A DNA stretch of 64,000 bases from Blastocladiella emersonii ATCC 22665 (lineage: Eukaryota; Blastocladiomycota; Blastocladiomycetes; Blastocladiales; Blastocladiaceae), in NCBI GenBank assembly GCA_025594325.1, contig JANHCV010000013.1:496001-560000 (forward strand), read 5' to 3'. The number at the start of each line of letters is the position of its first letter. The stretch's first letter is position 1. The notes under the pieces are model-generated. The model ran no database searches. It was given only the letters and a program-made list of their open reading frames with translations, and was not told the DNA's origin. Shown here piece after piece: positions 44,617 to 56,539 of this stretch. Made by a program: the position numbers and the translations under genes.

Positions 44617-47219
44617 ATGCAAACCGATAAAGCGACTCCATGCAATGGGGATTCGAGTTCGGACTCGCTCCATCTTGCTGATTTGCCGGCCGAACTCGTT
44701 GGTCATCTCCTGCGCCTGGCGGTGCCTCGAACCGCCATCCCGCTCGCGACGGGTGGCTTTGCCGAGATTGCGGCTGAATCCGACACCCAGTGGGTCTGGC
44801 GGTGCACCTGCATGCTCCGGCCTGATCTATGCGGCTGGGGCGAGCTACATTTGTGCGACGAGGACGATTGCCCCTGCGGCGAGCACAGCTACGGCGGACC
44901 CATCGACCTGCGCGAGGCAATGCCGTTGACGCCGTACCTTTGTCACCTTGCTTGCCACGAGCGGACTGATGCGTGGTTTCGCGAAACGGAGCGGGTCTGC
45001 TGGTATACTTCGGAGGAAGGAGACGTGTTTGACGAGCAGACCGTTACCTGCCTTGTTGCGCTCTTCTCGGACAAGACTCTTCCCGCTCTTTCACCCGATG
45101 CCCTTGCTGAATGGGCAACCAACGTTGACTTGACCTTCGAGGAGAACGGGTACTTTGATCCAGCAGAGCACGCAATCACGCCTCGCTTTTTCGTTCTGCG
45201 CCAGCTCGCCATGGTGTTTGCGGCTCAGGGCCGGATCGAGTCGCTCACGCTCGTACTGGACGCGCTCGCACGCCAGCCCTCCGCATCGCATGACCTGTCT
45301 CTCAGTTCGTGGTCATCTTTGGACATTGACTGGCGATCCCGCAACCAGGTCAACCGGCTGTTCTGGGATACGAATTGGAGTCACGACATCAGGTCGTTCA
45401 AAGACCGACTCAGCCCTCGCTTCTTCTGCTACCTTGCGCTCGTCGCGCTCAAGTGGTGGCGGCCCGAGGTCCTCGAACTTCTTAAACGACCCGAGTACGG
45501 GGTCCGTCGCGACATGTTCGCCCGCTTCCCTATCCACCCCATTGTCGAGCGTTCGTGCGATCCCTCGCTACCCGCCGATCTTATCGTTGCGACGCTTGCC
45601 TGGTTTGCGGGCGATAACGGGGAACACCTCGACCGCGAGGCAGCACCATCGCTTGCAGCCAGTCTTGTCTTCCACGCCAATTCAAACTGCACTGCCCAAG
45701 TCATCCGCCGGTTTGGTGCCCACTCGGACGTGCCGTATCACCACAACTATTACAGCACGAAGCTCGCAGCGGCACTGTTGGACGGGGACGAGGGCGCCTT
45801 GGAAGGGATTCTTGCGACGGGCAGGGTCGGCGACCACTTGACGACCTTGACCGAGCTGATTCACTTTGGTTTGTTGGATTACGGCCAGCTAGCGCGACTT
45901 ATACTCATCGCGATTCGGACCAAGGAAACGGACCCCGATCTTCCGGTCTGTGCGCTCTCTCCAAAGGCTCGTGGTCGAGTCCTTCAAATGGGTATGTCAT
46001 TACCTTGCCTCGTTGTGATCATGGACGTAGACTGACATGATGCCTCACCCCAGCCTTGCACTTTGCGTTGGGCGTAATCAACCACTGCGACGAGCACGAC
46101 AACCCGCTTCCGCCTCAGCTTACTTCAACCAATACCGTTGCGCTTGTGCGCGAGGTCACGGCGATCCTGACCACGGCGATGAAATGGGGTGCTGACATGG
46201 CGCCGCTCCTGCATCAGCCGATTATCATTGCGCTCACCGCCGCGGGAGCTCTGTTCGACGTCATTGCGTTCCTCGATTTTCACGGTCGCGCACACCTCAT
46301 GTTCCAGTCACACGGCCTTTACCCGTGTGCTCCTGCCCATCGATTCCAGGAGAGTCTTGCCCTTGGCACGACTCCCGCACTAGTATCCCTTTTGTGCAAT
46401 CCTCGCACTGCCGCCGACACGATTGCTCAGCTGTCACAGTTGCAGAGCGAGCGCGGCAATCTCCAGGTGGCCCAGTGGTTCTTTTACTTGTTGTTGATTC
46501 CAGAGTCTCGCGGAGCGACTGACTACTGGACCATGGACGAGTACCTCAACTCGCTTCCGCTCAAAGTCTTTTCGAGAGACGTGCTAGACGCTGGAGCTGC
46601 ACGCGCGACCTCGAATGCTGCGGTTACTGAAGCGACGACTTGTGGGCGTTCTCGCTCGGATCGCCTTGGGGCTCGACCTGCCGACCTTCCCGATGCGGCT
46701 TGGCTACCGTGGCAGTATGCAGTCCATACGGTTCTCACCAAAGTCCCTGGCTTTCATCTGTTACGTGGATCGATTCCTGCGCCCGCGCGCGAACCTCTCT
46801 TCTCACACGACGCACTGCACCTCGCCGACGAGCTGCGCCGCGCCGAACGCACTAGCGGCACCCGCGGACCAGGGTCTGACTTGGCGTGGATCATCGAGCA
46901 ACTACACGCCGCGGCTCCGTGCCTGCTCATCAACGAGTACATTCGCGTTAGCGTGACGAGCCCGCGGTGCGTGTGGCGAATGCTTCCGTCACGTTCGCTT
47001 GATGGAATTCGATCGCCTACGTGGGTCCTCGCGGCAGTGTGCGTGGCGCTTGACAGCGCTCGGGGCAACGAGGTGGCTCCATGCGAGCACGTCGCCGAGA
47101 TCTTCGCGGCGGCCACCGTGACCACGGCATCCGTTGAGTTCCTTGAGTCTGTCCGCGATGCGTGCAAATCACGCGGATTAAACGTAGCGCAAGTGGTGCC
47201 CGGTTGCACGAGATCATAA
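44617..47219 (+). CDS. Family B protein B1 (F-box-like, Cys-rich N-terminus), intact
   Basis: Predicted 846 residues from exon 1 (44617-45991) and exon 2 (46054-47219). The 62-bp intron (GTATGT...CCCCAG) carries a CTGAC branch site and the phases agree. After MQTDKATPCN comes a weak F-box-like LHLADLPAELVGHLLRLAV, then a block shared with B2: ESDTQWVWRC, MLRPDLCGW and DEDDCPCGEH. The many Cys/Asp residues suggest possible metal binding. The rest is helical without recognisable domains. The ATG sits in CACCATGCAA, like family A starts. B1 is about 70 residues longer at the C-terminus than B2 as read. Function is unknown. Confidence 0.78.
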
Positions 47220-48243
47220 TACACTGTTTTTTACCGCGATCACTTACAGGGGCTTTCAAAACACGAGGCTCGAACGCGTTGCGCCACTCACGGGATCGGT
47301 AAGCGAGGCTTTTCGGTCGTGACGCAGCCGACGTCGCTCCGCTTCCGCTCTCCCAGCACGGCTCAGTTTCTGTCCGGATGCCAGCGCCATTTAGATGCAT
47401 TATGCTTGACGGATGCCTTGCTGATGATTTATGACTGTGAAAGCGACTCCCGACGGTCACATTGCCGAACCCCGCGGGCCAACTTTAATGAGCTGCACCG
47501 CGGCTGAGACCCGCTTCTTCAAAGGCAAATGATGCCTGCTTTGAGCTTCAAGCGCTGTGTCAATGATGCGCTTTGCAAGTTCAGTCCATGCACGACGGGA
47601 CGTACAGCTGGTTGTGGCCGCCAGCACAAACACAAAGCCGCGTTCGCACCACAACGCTCGAGTCGCCGCGCAGCCACGTCCACGCTCGACGATCTGGTGA
47701 GCAAGATCATTATAATTTCGCACACAACACTTCCTGTCCGCGGGCCGAGCCCATGCGCGCCTCGAGGCTTACAGACGCGCGGTTGCGAACGGTACGCCGA
47801 CAGGCGCGGTTCCATCATAGTCTGAGTTCATTCTTGTCGCTAACACGGCCATAGTGTCCCTCAAGTGATTGTCTCGCGCTCACATGCGGCTTTGATTCTC
47901 CAGCAAACACGTTGACGCCACAAATCATTCTTGCGCCCTCTACACATGGTCCTAATGCGCTCATCGGGCTTGCACGAGCTCTTTACTGGGTGGTAGCTTG
48001 GCAGCCCGCCAAGCGGATTGGGTCTCGCCAACCTTCCCGTACCGCGCTGCTGGGCCGCACTCGCGCGAGTTCCGTGAAAAGACCGCGCCGCTCGCGCGGC
48101 TGTGGCCCTCGATGCAATAAGCGCACAGCGCTGATGTTTGGAGGCTGCGTGAGGCTCAAGCACATCGGCTGTCACGCTCGCGGGTCGGTGTGACTGAAAC
48201 TCGAGAGCATAAATCAAGTAATTTTTTGGCTTATCCGCTTAGC
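47220..48243. other. Intergenic region between B1 and A7
   Basis: No confident gene. One copy of ACGCGTTGCGCCACTCACG is at 47274. A minus-strand frame at 47723-47457 is protein-like (RGFVFVLAATTSC, ELAKRIIDTALEAQ) and may be an exon of an unrecognised or decayed gene. Confidence 0.35.
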
Positions 48244-49069
48244 CTACACAGCTGATGGGGCAAGTCGCAGCAACTCAGCGACGTACACAGCTGTAAAGCC
48301 CGTAAGAAAGGCGAGCTGAATGACCTTGAGGTTCGTGAAAACCAAGTCAAGCGCTCCATCAGGATATGGCGTAGCGAGGCACTGCGGGGACGTTGAACAC
48401 GGGAAACCGGCAGTTGATTGCGGCAAGGAATCCAAGGTAAATCAAAGGAGTTGTGGCTCATCAGCCGGCTGGGTCCACTGCAGCCGGGTCTCAAACAGCG
48501 TAGGGCACTGGCTAGCGAAGGTGCTGAGACGCGTATCGAGGTGCGGAATGCAAGTGGCCTTGATCGCACATGCCGCAACAAGAAGGAGAGCTACGATGGG
48601 ATGCTGGAATAGTCAAACGAGGTACTGAGAGCTCGCGCACTTGATCAAGTCGTACAGATATTCTGCGATGCAATCTGGCTCCTGGCAACAGTCCAAGTGG
48701 TGGCGCAAGGCACGGGTTTCAATGTAGTCGGTAAAGACTAGAGGGTGCTCGTCGAAAGGCTTCGGGGGACGCAAGCAGAGTTGGGGTCGCGCGAAATGCG
48801 GGCTGTTGCAGCTGGAGTCAGGGCGAGGGTGAAGCTTGTCTGGCAACGCCCGAGAACGCGTGCTCTCCTCAGGCGCAAAGTTGACAAAGGCTCTGAATCA
48901 TGAAAGAAGAGCAGGCGCAAGTATTCTCAACTGTCGAGCCCGGGAAGTGCGACGCGGCGAGGGCAGCGGATCGCGGGCGGGCCAGCTTGAGGGCGGCGAC
49001 GGCAAACTTGGCTGGAAGGTCTGGAAAGCATAAATCCAGCATGCTGATGTTCCGCCGAATGGTTTGCAT
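48244..49069 (-). pseudogene. Family A copy A7, degraded and internally deleted
   Basis: The minus strand opens with SMLDLCFPDLPAKFAVAALKL, nearly the start of A1 (MLNLCLSDLPAEL). It ends with PDGALDLVFTNLKV...LLRLAP, the A1 C-terminus (PDGALDLILVSADV...LARLAP). Between them, exon-1-like pieces survive (HPIVALLLVAACAIK near 48600) but in shifted frames with in-frame TGA codons. The whole copy spans 0.8 kb instead of 2.2 kb, so most of exon 1 and the signature region of exon 2 are gone. A7 is the closest relative of A1. It is divergent from B2 with about 135 bp between. Confidence 0.7.
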
Positions 49070-49205
49070 GGAGTCTTACATGGAACTGGCGAAAGTGTGG
49101 GCGGTGCTGGCGGGCGGCGAGGAAGGAGAACGGACGCCACTTCGGCGGTTTCCACGCTTCAGCTCTCGCTCCCCCCTTCCCTCTCCGCACCCTATGCCTC
49201 TCAAC

Positions 49206-51708
49206 ATGGAATCGGATGAAAGAACTTCTTGCATTGCGCGCCTGGACCTCGAGCCGTTCGGACTTGCGGACCTGCCCGTCGAGCTGGTCAGCCACGTTCT
49301 GCAGCTGGCCATGCCGCGACCCGCCGTCCCGCTTGCGACGAGCTGCCTCGCTGTGGCGGCAGCCGAATCCGACACCCAGTGGGTCTGGCGGTGCACTTAC
49401 ATGCTGCGGCCCGACTTGTGCGGGTGGGCCGACCTGCATCCATGTGACGACGACTATTGTCCCTGCGCCGACTTGGACGCCGACACCGATTACCACTCTC
49501 GAATCAGCCCGCATGACGATATGCCGCTTACTCCTTACTTGCACCATCTTGCCTGCCGTGAACGGATCGCAGCCTCGCGCCGCGAGACGGACCAGGCTCG
49601 CTGGCTTCAGGCGGCGGACGTATTTGACGAGCCAACCGTCGCTCGCATCATCGCGAGATTTTTGGACGATAATATCGACTCAATCTCAAGAGACGAGTTT
49701 TCCGACTGGATCGACGAGGTCGGGCAGGTGGCTGAAGCCGGATGCCTGCCGGAACTTCTCGAGTACGCTATCGTGCCTCACTTTTTTGTCTTGCGCCAGC
49801 TGGCCATTGTCTTTGCTGCCCAGGGCCGTATCAACGTTCTTTCTCTTGTGCTGGACAAGCTGTCGATGTACCCGGAGCCTTCGCATAACCTCCCGCTGAT
49901 TGCATGGTCAAGCTTGGAGCTTCACTGGCAGCGTTCGAACCACGTTGTCGGGTGTTTCTTCGCATCGGAGCAACCGCCCACCTTCTTTCTTCATCTCGTG
50001 TTCGTGGCAATCAAGTGGTGGCGACCCGAGGTCCTCGAGTTCCTTGAGCAACCTTGCTTTGGGATCCGCCGCGAAATGTTTGCCAATTTCGACTTCGCGT
50101 CACTCATCCGAAGCTCGTGCGATCCTTCAATTCCTAACAAGGTAGTCATCGAGACGCTATCGTGGCTCGTTGGGGGGTGTGGGGAGCGGCTCGATCGTCA
50201 AGAGGTGCCCTTCCTCGCCAATCTTCTCGCTGGGCGTGCAAGTCCGGAATGTACCGCTCTTGTGGTTCGGCAATTCGATAGTTACCCTGGCGTTCCGGTC
50301 TATCCCAAAGTGGTCCGGGCGGAGCTTGCAGCTGCGATGCTTGGCGGAACAGACTGGGACGCACTTGATAACATCCTTGTCGCGGGTGACCTTGGTGATC
50401 TCGGCCCACATCGAGGGATTCTGCTTGAAATTTCTGAGCGCGGCATGTTGAATAGTCAGCAAAGTGCGCGTATGCTTTTGATTGCGATTCGCGCCAACAA
50501 CGGCGACCTCGGCGTTGTGGTACCTTTTATCCGTTTGAACGAGTTTTTGGACGTCCTCCAGAGCGGTACGATACTTGATCGCAACGTGACGACGTCACGA
50601 TCGCTAATGTACGATACGCTTGCAACTAGCTATGGTGCTTGTGACCAAAGCTGCTAAGGCGCAGATGTCAAACCCTCCTGCGGCTCTGGCTGGCGCACCT
50701 AGCCCTTGGGATGAAATGCTTGAAGTTCTTCTCCTGGCTTTACACAACAACCTCGATCTCACGGTGCTCCTCAACCGCCACGTGCTCACAACCCTAAAGC
50801 AAACCACCATGCTTTCTGATGTTTTGGCGCTCTTGGACAGCTATGGCGCTGTGCCGTTTATTCTCAACGCAAGCCAACTCCCGCTTTATATGCGGTCGTC
50901 TTGGCTCGAGTACTCTTTGCCGGACATCATGCTCCCGCTTCTCGTTGCCCTCCTGTGCGACCCTCGCACGGCACCATCAACGATTGCGCGGCTTGCTCAG
51001 CCGCAAGAGGGGAATGCGCGGCTTCAAGTTGCGCATCGGTACTTCTTCCCTCTGCTCCATTCTGAAACTCGCAATCGCGCGCTTGGAAACGTGGTTGCAA
51101 GCACTCCCTTGAGCGGACGCGGCGTGCGGACGCAATCCCGATCCCAGTCCACCCTCGGACAATCCAGACCCGCAACTCAGGACTGCTGGACCATGGACGC
51201 GTACTTTGATTTGTATCCGCCCAAGTCCTTCTCACGTGAGGACGTTCTCGACCTTCCCGTGTTGGGAGCCTCGGCCGAACCAAATGGTAAGCCAATCAAG
51301 CTTGAACCACGAGCGCATCCCAAAACCCCAAACCTGCCGCCCGCCGATCTTCCCAACCCGACTTGGGCTCCGTGGCAGTACGCGGTACACGTCTTCCTCA
51401 CCAAGGTTCCGGGTTTTATGCAACGCAGTCAAACCATTATTCCCATGGCTGTGCGCGAGGTGTTGTTTTCTTCTGACGCGCTGCTCGTGGCTTATGAACA
51501 GCGTCGCGACGAACTTGCACGCGGCTTGCGTGGGCCTGGCATAGACATGGCGTGGATCATTGAGCAACTGTACCACGCGGCCCCAAAGTTCATTCTCAAT
51601 GAGCTTATTGGGGTCTCGCGTACAAGTCCACCACACGTACTGCGGATGCTCCCACGCGTGGCGTTTGACCAGGCAAGCGGAAAAGCGGGACGTGTTGGCA
51701 GGGCCTAA
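49206..51708 (+). CDS. Family B protein B2
   Basis: Predicted 812 residues from exon 1 (49206-50565) and exon 2 (50630-51708), with a 64-bp intron (GTACGA...AACTAG) at the same codon as in B1. It shares with B1 the F-box-like LADLPVELVSHVLQL and the ESDTQWVWRC, MLRPDLCGW, DDDYCPCAD block, and later landmarks such as FVLRQLA, WWRPEVLEFL and WAPWQYAVHVFLTKVPGF. The C-terminus ends at KAGRVGRA, some 70 residues before the B1 end, with unrelated sequence after; this may be a late truncation. It is divergent from the A7 remnant. Function is unknown. Confidence 0.78.
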
Positions 51709-52351
51709 GAGTCGCGAAACGACCAGCGAGTGATGGAATATAGTGCCTTGTTCGCCCTCCGCGCACCCCAACGCTTTTCTGGGTCTGAATGCCGTGAGCA
51801 CGGTTTAGAACCCAGTCTTAACACTTTCCGGTCATTAATATTGCATAATCGATGAGTGAGCTTCCGGAGACGAGGTCGTAGACGACCGTTCAGTGTTGAA
51901 GCGCAGCTTATGTCTGCCCTCCCTCATTACCCGGACGTTTGTGGGCTTCGCGAGTCCAGGTTATGGGCGGTAGCTTCAGCACGTTATACGGGTATGATGG
52001 AGAAGGCGTATAGGTAGACTGAGCTGTATGGTCTCGAGGCAACCGTTCCGCGTTCGACTCCTGTTGACGCGTTGCACATGCTGAAAGTGGATTCTGGTTC
52101 GTCCCGGCGCCCGCCACTCACCCTTTTTTTTCGCTTGAAAAAAGCTCCTTCTTGAAAGATTTTCAACCTAGGAATAATGATTGACGTCAACTTGCGGGAG
52201 CTGCAACGTGCCGATGGACGCGTTGCGCCACTCACGTGACCGAGGGCTTGCCGCGGGGCGCGAAGCCTGGTTGCCTGGCTGCGTTCGCGCGAATACCGGG
52301 GCATTTGCGCGCCGTGCGCGTACTTGCAGCCGTTGATACCTTGCGATTGAG
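51709..52351. other. Intergenic region between B2 and C3
   Basis: No gene. A copy of ACGCGTTGCGCCACTCACG followed by TGAC (CACGTG E-box) lies at 52218, about 130 bp before the truncated start of C3. A T-rich run near 52121 is unremarkable. Confidence 0.45.
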
Positions 52352-54034
52352 CTGAAAGGCTCCGTACGACGTGCGCGGCCTTGCTCAGTATGCCCGCGTC
52401 CTTCCGCAAGCACGGATTCCCAACGTGGTCCGAGCCATCTTGACCCGGTCGCCCATCTTGTCCCTGGACTCTGCGGGCGGTCGCGGTGCCGTCCAGGTGC
52501 TCGAAAAGTGGCGCTCGTCGGGCCTCCTGATTGTGGGCGCCGAGACCACCATCAGTCAGGCGCTGCTGAGTTCTCTCGAATCCATGGAGTGGTGGGCAGC
52601 CTCGGGCTTCCCCCTCAATCTGCCGTCAGTCTCAGCCAATGGTCCGCTTTAAGCCGGGGTTCAACGCATGACTCTTGCTCGCTTTTCCACGCTTTTCCCG
52701 AACTTAATACGTGCGATCTGACTCCATGGAGCACCGAGCAGCGGCTGACCTGCGTTCGTAGCCGCAACCTCCTGTCGAATCCCCGCACGCGACGGTTCTT
52801 GATGCCACATCTGACATTGCCCAAGGGCGTGTGACCGAGGAGAAATTCCACAACCAGCACTTCTCGCTCGCAGCTGTCGCCGACCTTAACAAGGCCATGG
52901 CGAGCCCGGAACAGGTTCTTACTTCGCTCAAGATCAATCATTGCGCGAACAACTTCCAACGCCTCGCGATGCTCCGCTTCCCCAAATCTCTGACCCGTCT
53001 TGAGTGTCTTCGGGGTTGGCTCAGTTTTTCTTCTATCTGCGGCCATCCCGAGACGTGGTCCTGGCCGCCGGACCTCGAATCGCTCGCAATTTTGTCCCTC
53101 GCACCTCGGAGCTGCACGGCTCGGGTCTCCCAATCGCTTCCCGCCAGACTTCGCTCGCTGTCGTTTTGCGACATCGCGTTCGAACTCAACGTTCACGCAT
53201 ACCTCACGTCGCTCCCGCAGGCGCTTGCGCACTTGATGATCGCCCGCTGCAACCTCAACGAAGCGGCCCTTATTGCCTTGATCACGCATCTCCCTCCTGC
53301 GCTCGTCTCTCTCGATATCAGCGGTAACCACCTGACGGCGTCGCTGCTGGGCTCGTTCCTCGAGTATATGCCGCCCACGCTCCGCGCACTCAATCCATCC
53401 AGCCGATACTTGCCCGTCGCACCGACCAGCACATCGCTCACCTGGTCGTTTCCGACCCAGCTCGAATTGGCTCGACTTGAAAAGGTGCGCGCAATATCAT
53501 GCTGAAATGCCCCAGTCCGGCAGCTATGCCAACACGCTTCCGCAGCGCGAGTTCCTCGCCCTGGTTGCCGCGTCGCTTTTGCTTAACCTCGTCTATCTCA
53601 ACTTTGGCCACAACCAGTTCATCCGCGAAGCGGACGAGATGACGTACTCCCCGATGGCGATTCTTGGTCCGCGCCTGCCTCATTCTCTGCACACACTAGT
53701 TCTTTCTATGACCCTTCTCGGGCCCATTGGCGCGCAGCTTCTCGCCGAGTCCATGCCGCCGGTGCTCGATGTCCTTGGACTTTGGGTGACGGGTCTCGAT
53801 GACGAGGCTCTGATCCATCTCGCGCCCGCTCTCACCCGCACGCTCAAGAACGTGTCGCTGGAGTGCAACCCGTTCACTGACACTGGCGCGGCGCTCCTCG
53901 CCGAACACCTGCCCGACGAGCGAGATGAGCTCTCCGTCAACTGGGTTCAGCTGAGCGACGAATCCATGGACTCGCTGCGCGCCAAGGTGTCCTCAACTGG
54001 CCAGTGTGAGAACGGCTTTGAGCTGCCTTTCTGA
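52352..54034 (+). pseudogene. Family C copy C3, 5'-truncated
   Basis: Homology to C1 begins at YDVRGLAQYARVLPQARIP; the usual MK..IPELIERVL start is missing and an in-frame TGA lies at 52351. Helical repeats follow (LEKWRSSGL, MEWWAASGFPL). An in-frame TAA at 52650-52652 precedes the expected end of exon 1 (TLFPNL). LRRs resume near 52837 (HFSLAAVADLNKAMAS) and run to 53490 (LPPALVSLDISGNHLTAS). The frame shifts near 53483-53513, then LRRs continue to GFELPF at 54034. The shift could be a 31-nt GT...AG removal but is more likely a frameshift. It keeps the WSWP motif that C1 has lost. Confidence 0.75.
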
Positions 54035-54175
54035 GTCAAATCTGTGGGTCCATGTCGTGTGTTGAAGACGCTGTACGTTCCTATCGATTGAATTTGCATC
54101 CATGTCGTACGCACGCGATTGAAACTAGGATTAGGAGAGTGTATGACGAACGAACAAAACAACAACCATTTATGA

Positions 54176-56539
54176 TTACGACGAGTAAGCTGGCCGCCGC
54201 TTGAACCTTTTCTGCAGCTGGTCGTCCTGCCTCGCCGACTTGAGCGGGCTGAAGTGCCATCCCGAGACGCGAATTAACTCGGTCATCTGCTCAAGCTGGA
54301 CTCCGGGAGTCCTCTTTCCAAGTTCTCTGACACGATCAAACGTCATCCGACCATGTAAGGCCTCGTCGGGAATCTTGTGCGTAAGGATTGGCGAGGCAGG
54401 CCACAGCACAACGAGAAGGTCCGCAACGAGCTGCGGCGACTTGGAGATCACCGCGTTTACCACGAACGATGTGGTGGTACTTGCAGGGTCCGTCAAACAA
54501 CACGTGTTTGAGCGTTCAAGGTCAAGGGCAATCTCATGCGAAGCCTTGACGGAAGCAAAGAAAGCCAAGAAAAATGGCGAAAAGTCGGCGGCTGGGTCAA
54601 TCAAGTCCAAAAGCAAAGTGAAAGAATCGCGCCAAGCGGCCTGATACGAGAGCGGGCAGTTGGGGCACACAGTCAAGCTGGGCACGGTTGGGAAGACGAG
54701 GTCGTTGTGCGACGCAAAGTACGAGGCAAGCATTGCGCACAAAAGCGACATGGCCGTGTTGGAGTTGCGCACGAGATCCAGGGAGCGCGCCCTGGTTTCC
54801 TCATGCGCAAGGAGCGAAGTGGCGAGCCAAGAGATTGCATGGGAAACCGTTGCCGACGGGAAGCCAAGCTTATCCGGCGTGGCAGGAAGAAGTCACAACA
54901 CGACGCTGAAGACATCGGCCTGATCCGCAGTTGGCTGCTCTGCGCCAAGGAGCGCCGAAATGAGTCCAAAGCGTTTGTGTGAAGCCAGTTTGTTGAAATG
55001 TTCAGCACCAAAGTGATCAATTGAGTTGGCTGAACCTGATTCGTGTGCAAGGTAAATCACGCCATCCAAGACGCAGGGCTCAAAGCGCGATTCCGAGCAA
55101 GTCTTGTTGAATACTAGACACGAAAAAAACGGTCGCCGTTAGCTCACCACTGATGGAAGGGATTCGCGTGGGAGGAGCGTACGCTTGACGAGGGTCTCGT
55201 TCCAGAGTGGTGGGTTGTGTTCAAGGGCCAAACGAATCGCTAAAACCTGAGTCGTTTGGTCGTGGCGAAGCGCGTCGTCGAGCGCAGACACAAAGTAAAA
55301 CGACTCAAGCAGCCCAGTAGGAAGGAGATGAATGACGCGATCAACTAGATACAGCTGATCCGAGTAAAACTTGGTGATCTCGTTTGCAAACTTTGATCGA
55401 TCCAGACGCTCCAAGTCCTCCTCGACCTGTTTGGGGAAGCCTTCAACAAGCAGTGCCAAGGCTTGCGGGTACGTCCTGGCAATTTGGTGTAGAGTTTCGT
55501 AGTCACCGTTTGAAACGCAGCATGCCCAGCCGCGTGAATAAAGCCACCCAAAGACGGCAGCAACACACTTGCACGATGGAGTGAAAGTTGGCTTCCTGTA
55601 AAGTCCGAGCAGCCAGCGTGAAGAATATTTCATGGAGAAAGCCTCCGCCAGCTTCTCTTGCTGAACGGCGTAGCGAGGGCGGGAGACCGTTTCCAGCGAG
55701 GCAATTTGCCAGGAGCCAACCGCGGCAAAAGCAAGGACATAGGTGAAACGAGCTGGGTACTTGCAAAACGCGAAAACGATGCCGGCATCGTCCGCACTTC
55801 CAAGGTCGCGGACGGAGATAGTGTTCGCCCAATCAGACCAGTCATGGGTGAGCGTAAGAAGCTGCGGGCAGGTGGACTTGATGTCCGCAAAAACGGACTC
55901 AATGATGCCGCTTTGGCCCATTGCTACCGCGTAGACCGCGACTAGAACAAGCAGGGCAAGTGGATGCCGATTAAGCTGACTCGTGGAGTCTGATTTAGCA
56001 CTGTCGATGATTGCGCGGAAGTCAAACGGCACTACTTGGTCGGTTTTTGGCGGCGGATCGTGGAAAATGGCGTGAGAACCCGCGCAAGCAACGAGCGCTC
56101 GCATGAAAGACTGAGCGCACTGAAAGTGGAAGTAGAATAGCGATCGCTCGTTTTCCTCCTCTGAGGCACGCATAAGCTGTTCCCACCGGGAGTGGAGAAC
56201 AGCGGCTAGGTTGGACCAAAGGCCGCCGGGTTGCTCAGTGCTGCTTTCAGTCAAATGAGCAGCCGTGCGCCCGCCCGCGTGGGCGACGGTGCTTGAATCC
56301 ACATAGCAAGCCAAGTCTGCGTTGGTCAAAGAGCGCAAAATTTCGCGAATGATCCAGGTTGAGAGAGCACCCGTGCTCGAAGCCATGGTAGATAGAGCTC
56401 GAGAGGCAAGTGCAAGCGCGGAGCGAGGCCGCGCGAGTCGTAGGATCGTGCCCAGTAGTTCGGGCGGGAAGTTGGCAAAGCCCGCGGCCCTCGCCCTTAA
56501 CCTTGAAGAGCGCCAAGTCGGTTGCATGGAGTGTTTCAT
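54176..56539 (-). pseudogene. Family A copy A5, in-frame TGA in exon 2
   Basis: Exon 1 is 56539-55183, the intron (GTACGC...GTCTAG, 69 bp) is at the family position, and exon 2 is 55113-54176; phases agree. It starts MKHSMQPTWRSS, then AGFANFPPELLGTILRLARP. Exon 2 carries CPNCPLSYQAAWRDSF and NTCCLT. An in-frame TGA at 54893-54895 replaces the Cys codon seen in A6 (FNIVLCLLP), with homology continuing in the same frame. A5 and A6 form a subgroup distinct from A2-A4 (for example FGLISALLGAEQPTA). Apart from the TGA the copy is whole, so it may be a young pseudogene or harbour a sequencing error. Confidence 0.75.
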
